The notes under the pieces: generated by a model
What the model was told of the DNA's origin: nothing
The model's database searches: none
What the model saw: the letters and a program-made list of their open reading frames with translations, nothing else
Shown here: one piece after another, positions 61,401 to 64,000 of the stretch
Numbering within the stretch: the stretch's first letter is position 1
Layout of the letters: the number at the start of each line of letters is the position of its first letter
Made by a program: the position numbers and the translations under genes
NCBI GenBank assembly: GCA_964458325.1
Contig: CAYWIM010000007.1
Coordinates: 13,420-77,419 of the forward strand
Origin: JAGMXM01 sp964458325
Lineage (GTDB): Bacteria > Verrucomicrobiota > Verrucomicrobiia > Limisphaerales > UBA1319
Reading direction: 5' to 3'
Length of the DNA stretch: 64,000 nucleotides

Positions 61401-62014
61401 GTTCTTGCAGTGCTCCCGATCGTTGAGGACGACGTGTTATCGATGGCAAGGGCGGGTTTGAAGGGATAAGGTGTGGCATTCCACCGAGGACTGAATGGTC
61501 ACGGCCCCTATCTGGATTGATGTGATCATTGGTCGGACCATCCATCGCAAAAGGCGTTCGCGCCATTATAAATGCGGGTCTCTTTTACAACGGCGCCGGG
61601 ACTGCCTCGCCCGGCTTTGCCGGCAAGAAAGAGATTGCCGCCGAATTTAGCATTGACGTCCTGCTAGCACGCGCCAATGCCTGCCTGCGCCGCCACCGGG
61701 AGCCGCCCGCGAAAACCTTCGAGTTCGGCGATTGCCGGTTCGACCTGCAGTCGCACCAGCTCACCCGCAAAGGCGCCGAGGTCGCGCTCACGCCCAAGGA
61801 ATTCCGCGTCCTGGAATACTTCGCGCGGAACACCGGCCGCGCCTTGACCCGCCAAGAAATCCTCGATAGCGTTTGGGGCGAGGACTTGATCATGACCGAG
61901 CGCAGCGTCGACCGCTGCATCAACACCCTGCGCAACAAGATCGAATCGGACCCGTCTCGTCCCCAATTCATCAAAACGATTCGGGATGTTGGATACCGCT
62001 TCGAGCTGCCTTAA
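61401..62014 (+). pseudogene. Decayed OmpR-type response regulator
   Basis: At 61401 a frame reads VLAVLPIVEDDVLSMARAGLKG and stops at 61467-61469. This matches the start of a receiver domain (IVEDD). Most of the receiver is then lost. In another frame from about 61640 the end of the receiver (FSIDVLLARANACLRR) and a complete winged-helix DNA-binding domain (about 61710-62010: RALTRQEILDSVWGED ... FIKTIRDVGYRFELP) are intact. The open frame 61529-62014 could still yield a DNA-binding fragment. The two frames and the missing middle indicate deletion plus frameshift. No partner kinase is adjacent. Confidence 0.7.
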
Positions 62015-62156
62015 CGTCAATGCTGTTTAAGAATTCAGCCATCGCCCTCCCCGACCGAGTATTGGACAGGTCTGTTGCGATGGGTATTCTTTCGGAAGCC
62101 CAGCCAGCTCCTCACCGGTTGCCGAGTGCCCCTTGGCAGGATTGTGGCCGGCCGTT

Positions 62157-63635
62157 TCAGCCCTTGAACGGCGCCGCGAGCCTGGCCTTGACCGTCCGGC
62201 GGTCGAGGTCCAGGCGCCGCGCCGTCTCCTCGAGATTCCGGGTTTGCGCATACACGATCGAGCAATAGCGCCGCAGGACTTGCTCCGCGGTCAGCCGCCC
62301 CGTCTCCATCTCCGCCGCCAGCGCCGCCGCGGGACGGCCGGGCGCAAGACGCATGGGCTCATAACGGCCGCGTACCAGCACGTTGCGCACGCACTGCTCC
62401 AATTCGCGAAAGTTCCCCGGCCAGAGATAGTCGGGACTCAATTTCTTCTCCACCACATCGAGGACTTCTGTCGCCAGGTCCTCACCTTGCTCGTCCCCGA
62501 CCAGCCGGCGGGCAATGAACCTCACCAACCGCGGCAATTCCTGGGGAGAATCGGCCAACTGCTCGCACAAGGACGGAGTGACGATGACATCGGAGCAGAG
62601 GCGGTAGTAGAAATCCCGGCGGAACCGCCCGGCCTCCATCTCTTCCACCAGATCGCGGTTGGTTGCCGAGATGATCTTGCCGGAGAATGACCGCGGCCTG
62701 CTTTCACCCAGCCGGTAGAACGTCCGCGTCTGCAGGACGCGCAGCAGCTTGACCTGGAGCGACACGTCGATCTCGCCAATCTCATCCAGGAAGACGGCCC
62801 CGCCCTCGGGGCACACCTCCAGCCAGCCTGCGCGATCCTGCAGGGCCCCCGTGAAGGCGCCGCGCTTGTGGCCGAACAGCTCCGCTTCGACCAGGTTGAC
62901 GGACAGTGCCGATACACTGAGCGGCTGGAACAGCTCCGCCGGGTCTTGCGCGAACCGTTGTGCGATCGGATCAAACGGGATGAAGCCCGAACGGGCGATC
63001 GCCTGCGCCACCAACTCCTTGCCCGTCCCGGAAGGGCCAGAGATCAGCGTCGTGATCTCGCGCATCCGATGGAATAAGCCTCTTCGATAGCGATTGAAAT
63101 TGCAGGTGAATATCGACTCCCAGACGGCGGCGCGGAGGCGAGCCACAGGCGCAGAGCCGCCGACAATGTTGCTGAAGATGTTGATGAACGCCCGTTCCAC
63201 TTGGCAAAGACCGGCGAACACGTGTGCCGCCTCCGGGCCCGACAGCGGCTCCTGCCGGGCGGGCTCGAGGTATTCCCGCAGGTCTCTCGCAAAGGCCTGG
63301 AAGCACCGGGCTGGGCTGGAGGACGCTGCCCCCGCCGCCATCATCGCCTGGAAATCACTCCGATAGCGCTGGTATAAGAAATAATAGACCAGGTTCTCGT
63401 ATCCCTCGCGTTCGTCCGCCGCCAGGCGCGCTCCGCCTTTGAGCAGTGGGTGGAGACGGCCCAGGATCGCGCCGGTTCGCTCGGTCAGCCGTCGAATGTT
63501 CGGATTCCTGGCCCCGGAGTCGGCGTTCAGATTCCAGGCCGCGGAGGGATCGTCCACGAAGGCCGCCCCCAACGCCTCCCGCTCGAGGGCGATGCGTTCG
63601 GGGAGAAAGTGGTTGCATGCCACCAACCGGGTCAT
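62157..63635 (-). CDS. Sigma-54-dependent transcriptional activator
   Basis: The protein has 492 residues. The N-terminal half (about 1-210) is an uncharacterised helical domain starting MTRLVACNHFLPERIALERE. The AAA+ domain has Walker A (SGPSGTGKELVAQAIA), the sigma-54 contact GAFTGA loop (KRGAFTGALQDR), Walker B (GGAVFLDEIGEID) and sensor regions. A Fis-type helix-turn-helix ends the protein (NLEETARRLDLDRRTVKARL). It activates sigma-54 promoters by ATP-driven remodelling. A TTG start at 63686 would add 17 family-like residues. It is divergent from the gene at 63827. Confidence 0.9.
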   Translation of the reverse strand: MTRLVACNHFLPERIALEREALGAAFVDDPSAAWNLNADSGARNPNIRRLTERTGAILGRLHPLLKGGARLAADEREGYENLVYYFLYQRYRSDFQAMMAAGAASSSPARCFQAFARDLREYLEPARQEPLSGPEAAHVFAGLCQVERAFINIFSNIVGGSAPVARLRAAVWESIFTCNFNRYRRGLFHRMREITTLISGPSGTGKELVAQAIARSGFIPFDPIAQRFAQDPAELFQPLSVSALSVNLVEAELFGHKRGAFTGALQDRAGWLEVCPEGGAVFLDEIGEIDVSLQVKLLRVLQTRTFYRLGESRPRSFSGKIISATNRDLVEEMEAGRFRRDFYYRLCSDVIVTPSLCEQLADSPQELPRLVRFIARRLVGDEQGEDLATEVLDVVEKKLSPDYLWPGNFRELEQCVRNVLVRGRYEPMRLAPGRPAAALAAEMETGRLTAEQVLRRYCSIVYAQTRNLEETARRLDLDRRTVKARLAAPFKG

Positions 63636-63798
63636 GACTCCGGCAAAGGTGCGCTCAGATGGCTTCGTCAGCAGTTTCAAGGGCAACTCACAAAAATTGT
63701 ATGGCACCTGGCATTGGATGTCAACCCCGCGTTCTCCCGATGGGGCGTGCCTCGCCGATTTCCTCGGAAACACGGCTCATTTCGAACGGAACCGCGCC

Positions 63799-63814
63799 TG
63801 GCATGGCTCATGCA
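63799..63814 (+). promoter_or_regulatory. Candidate sigma-54 (-24/-12) promoter
   Basis: TGGCAT-GGCTC-ATGCA matches the -24/-12 consensus TGGCAC-N5-TTGCA with the GG and GC exactly in register and two mismatches. It lies 13 nt before the start of the gene at 63827, next to the divergent sigma-54 activator. The implied leader is very short, which weakens the call. Confidence 0.45.
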
Positions 63815-63826
63815 TAAGGTAAACCC

Positions 63827-64000
63827 ATGACAAAGTTCCTTCCACTTCGGCATCCGAAAGCAGCTGGCGCCACGCTCGCCGTGATTTCGATGGGCGCGGG
63901 CACGGCCGCTCTGCTCGCCGCCGATTTCGGCGGCGCGCCCTGGGTGCGCCGTGCGCCAAAAGTAACTGTTACCCGGGAAGGGGTATCGTTGTGCCAAAAG
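63827..64000 (+). CDS. Start of a hypothetical exported protein (cut by the window end)
   Basis: Only the first 58 codons are present (MTKFLPLRHPKAAGATLAVI, hydrophobic to about residue 32, then FGGAPWVRRAPKVTVTREGV). The N-terminus looks like a signal peptide or membrane anchor. An AAGG sequence lies 9 nt before the ATG. The rest runs past position 64000, so no product can be assigned. It may be the target of the divergent sigma-54 activator. Confidence 0.6.
   Translation, partial: MTKFLPLRHPKAAGATLAVISMGAGTAALLAADFGGAPWVRRAPKVTVTREGVSLCQK

Noticed and set aside
63702..63718. First sigma-54-like candidate, TGGCAC followed by TTGG
   Set aside because: The -24 and -12 elements are out of register by one nt and the -12 lacks GC; the downstream element at 63799 fits better.

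Overview
The window is 64 kb of high-GC DNA and is probably chromosomal DNA from a member of the Verrucomicrobiota, perhaps the Limisphaerales/Pedosphaera branch. The placement is inferred from gene content. There are several Cys-type sulfatases, a DUF1080 protein, DUF4038 and DUF4838 proteins, and twin-arginine Gfo/Idh/MocA and aldo/keto reductases. There are CHASE2 cyclases and FecR, and the large protease ends in a C-terminal module containing 'STNLTTW', which is common in secreted proteins of that branch. I found no rRNA, CRISPR array, integrase, transposase or phage gene. One tRNA is present.

Layout. 0.1-5.2 kb: a small entericidin-like lipoprotein, a dodecin fused to a collagen-like tail, a large M4 metalloprotease and a 52-residue conserved protein. 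An exact 18-bp palindrome occurs twice here, with a half-degenerate third copy. 5.2-15.9 kb: housekeeping and metabolism (accD, comF, a CHASE2 cyclase with a glycosyltransferase-like partner, an SDR, aguB, HU, a ketopantoate-reductase-like enzyme, a Gfo/Idh oxidoreductase). 16-23.6 kb, all minus strand: O-antigen-ligase/TPR protein, FecR protein, a second CHASE2 cyclase, aldo/keto reductase, HEAT protein and rhodanese. 23.7-28.2 kb: rhomboid protease, UvrD-like helicase and a GltD-like small subunit.

28.4-40.7 kb is a block of secreted carbohydrate-active enzymes: a degenerate histidine kinase coupled to an esterase, a GHL10-type hydrolase, a sulfatase, a sulfatase-HEAT-esterase fusion and an esterase-sialidase fusion. 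40.8-45.6 kb: acyl-CoA thioesterase, tRNA-Pro(CGG) and an outer-membrane barrel / Wza / tyrosine-autokinase export module. 45.6-51 kb: M16 protease, GH32 and an AlkD-like protein. 51.3-56 kb: a translationally coupled DUF1080 / zinc-ribbon membrane protein / PQQ-propeller cassette. 56-61.4 kb: DUF4038, sulfatase and DUF4838 proteins. The right end holds a decayed response regulator, a sigma-54 activator and the start of a secreted protein.

Together the 28-41 kb and 48-61 kb blocks suggest scavenging of sulfated, O-acetylated and sialylated or fructan-containing glycans. They work alongside exopolysaccharide export and cyclic-nucleotide signalling. The strongest unusual features are the dodecin-collagen fusion, the two multi-enzyme fusions in the carbohydrate block and the shared 18-bp palindrome at the left end. 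All functional assignments come from reading motifs; no database search was run.
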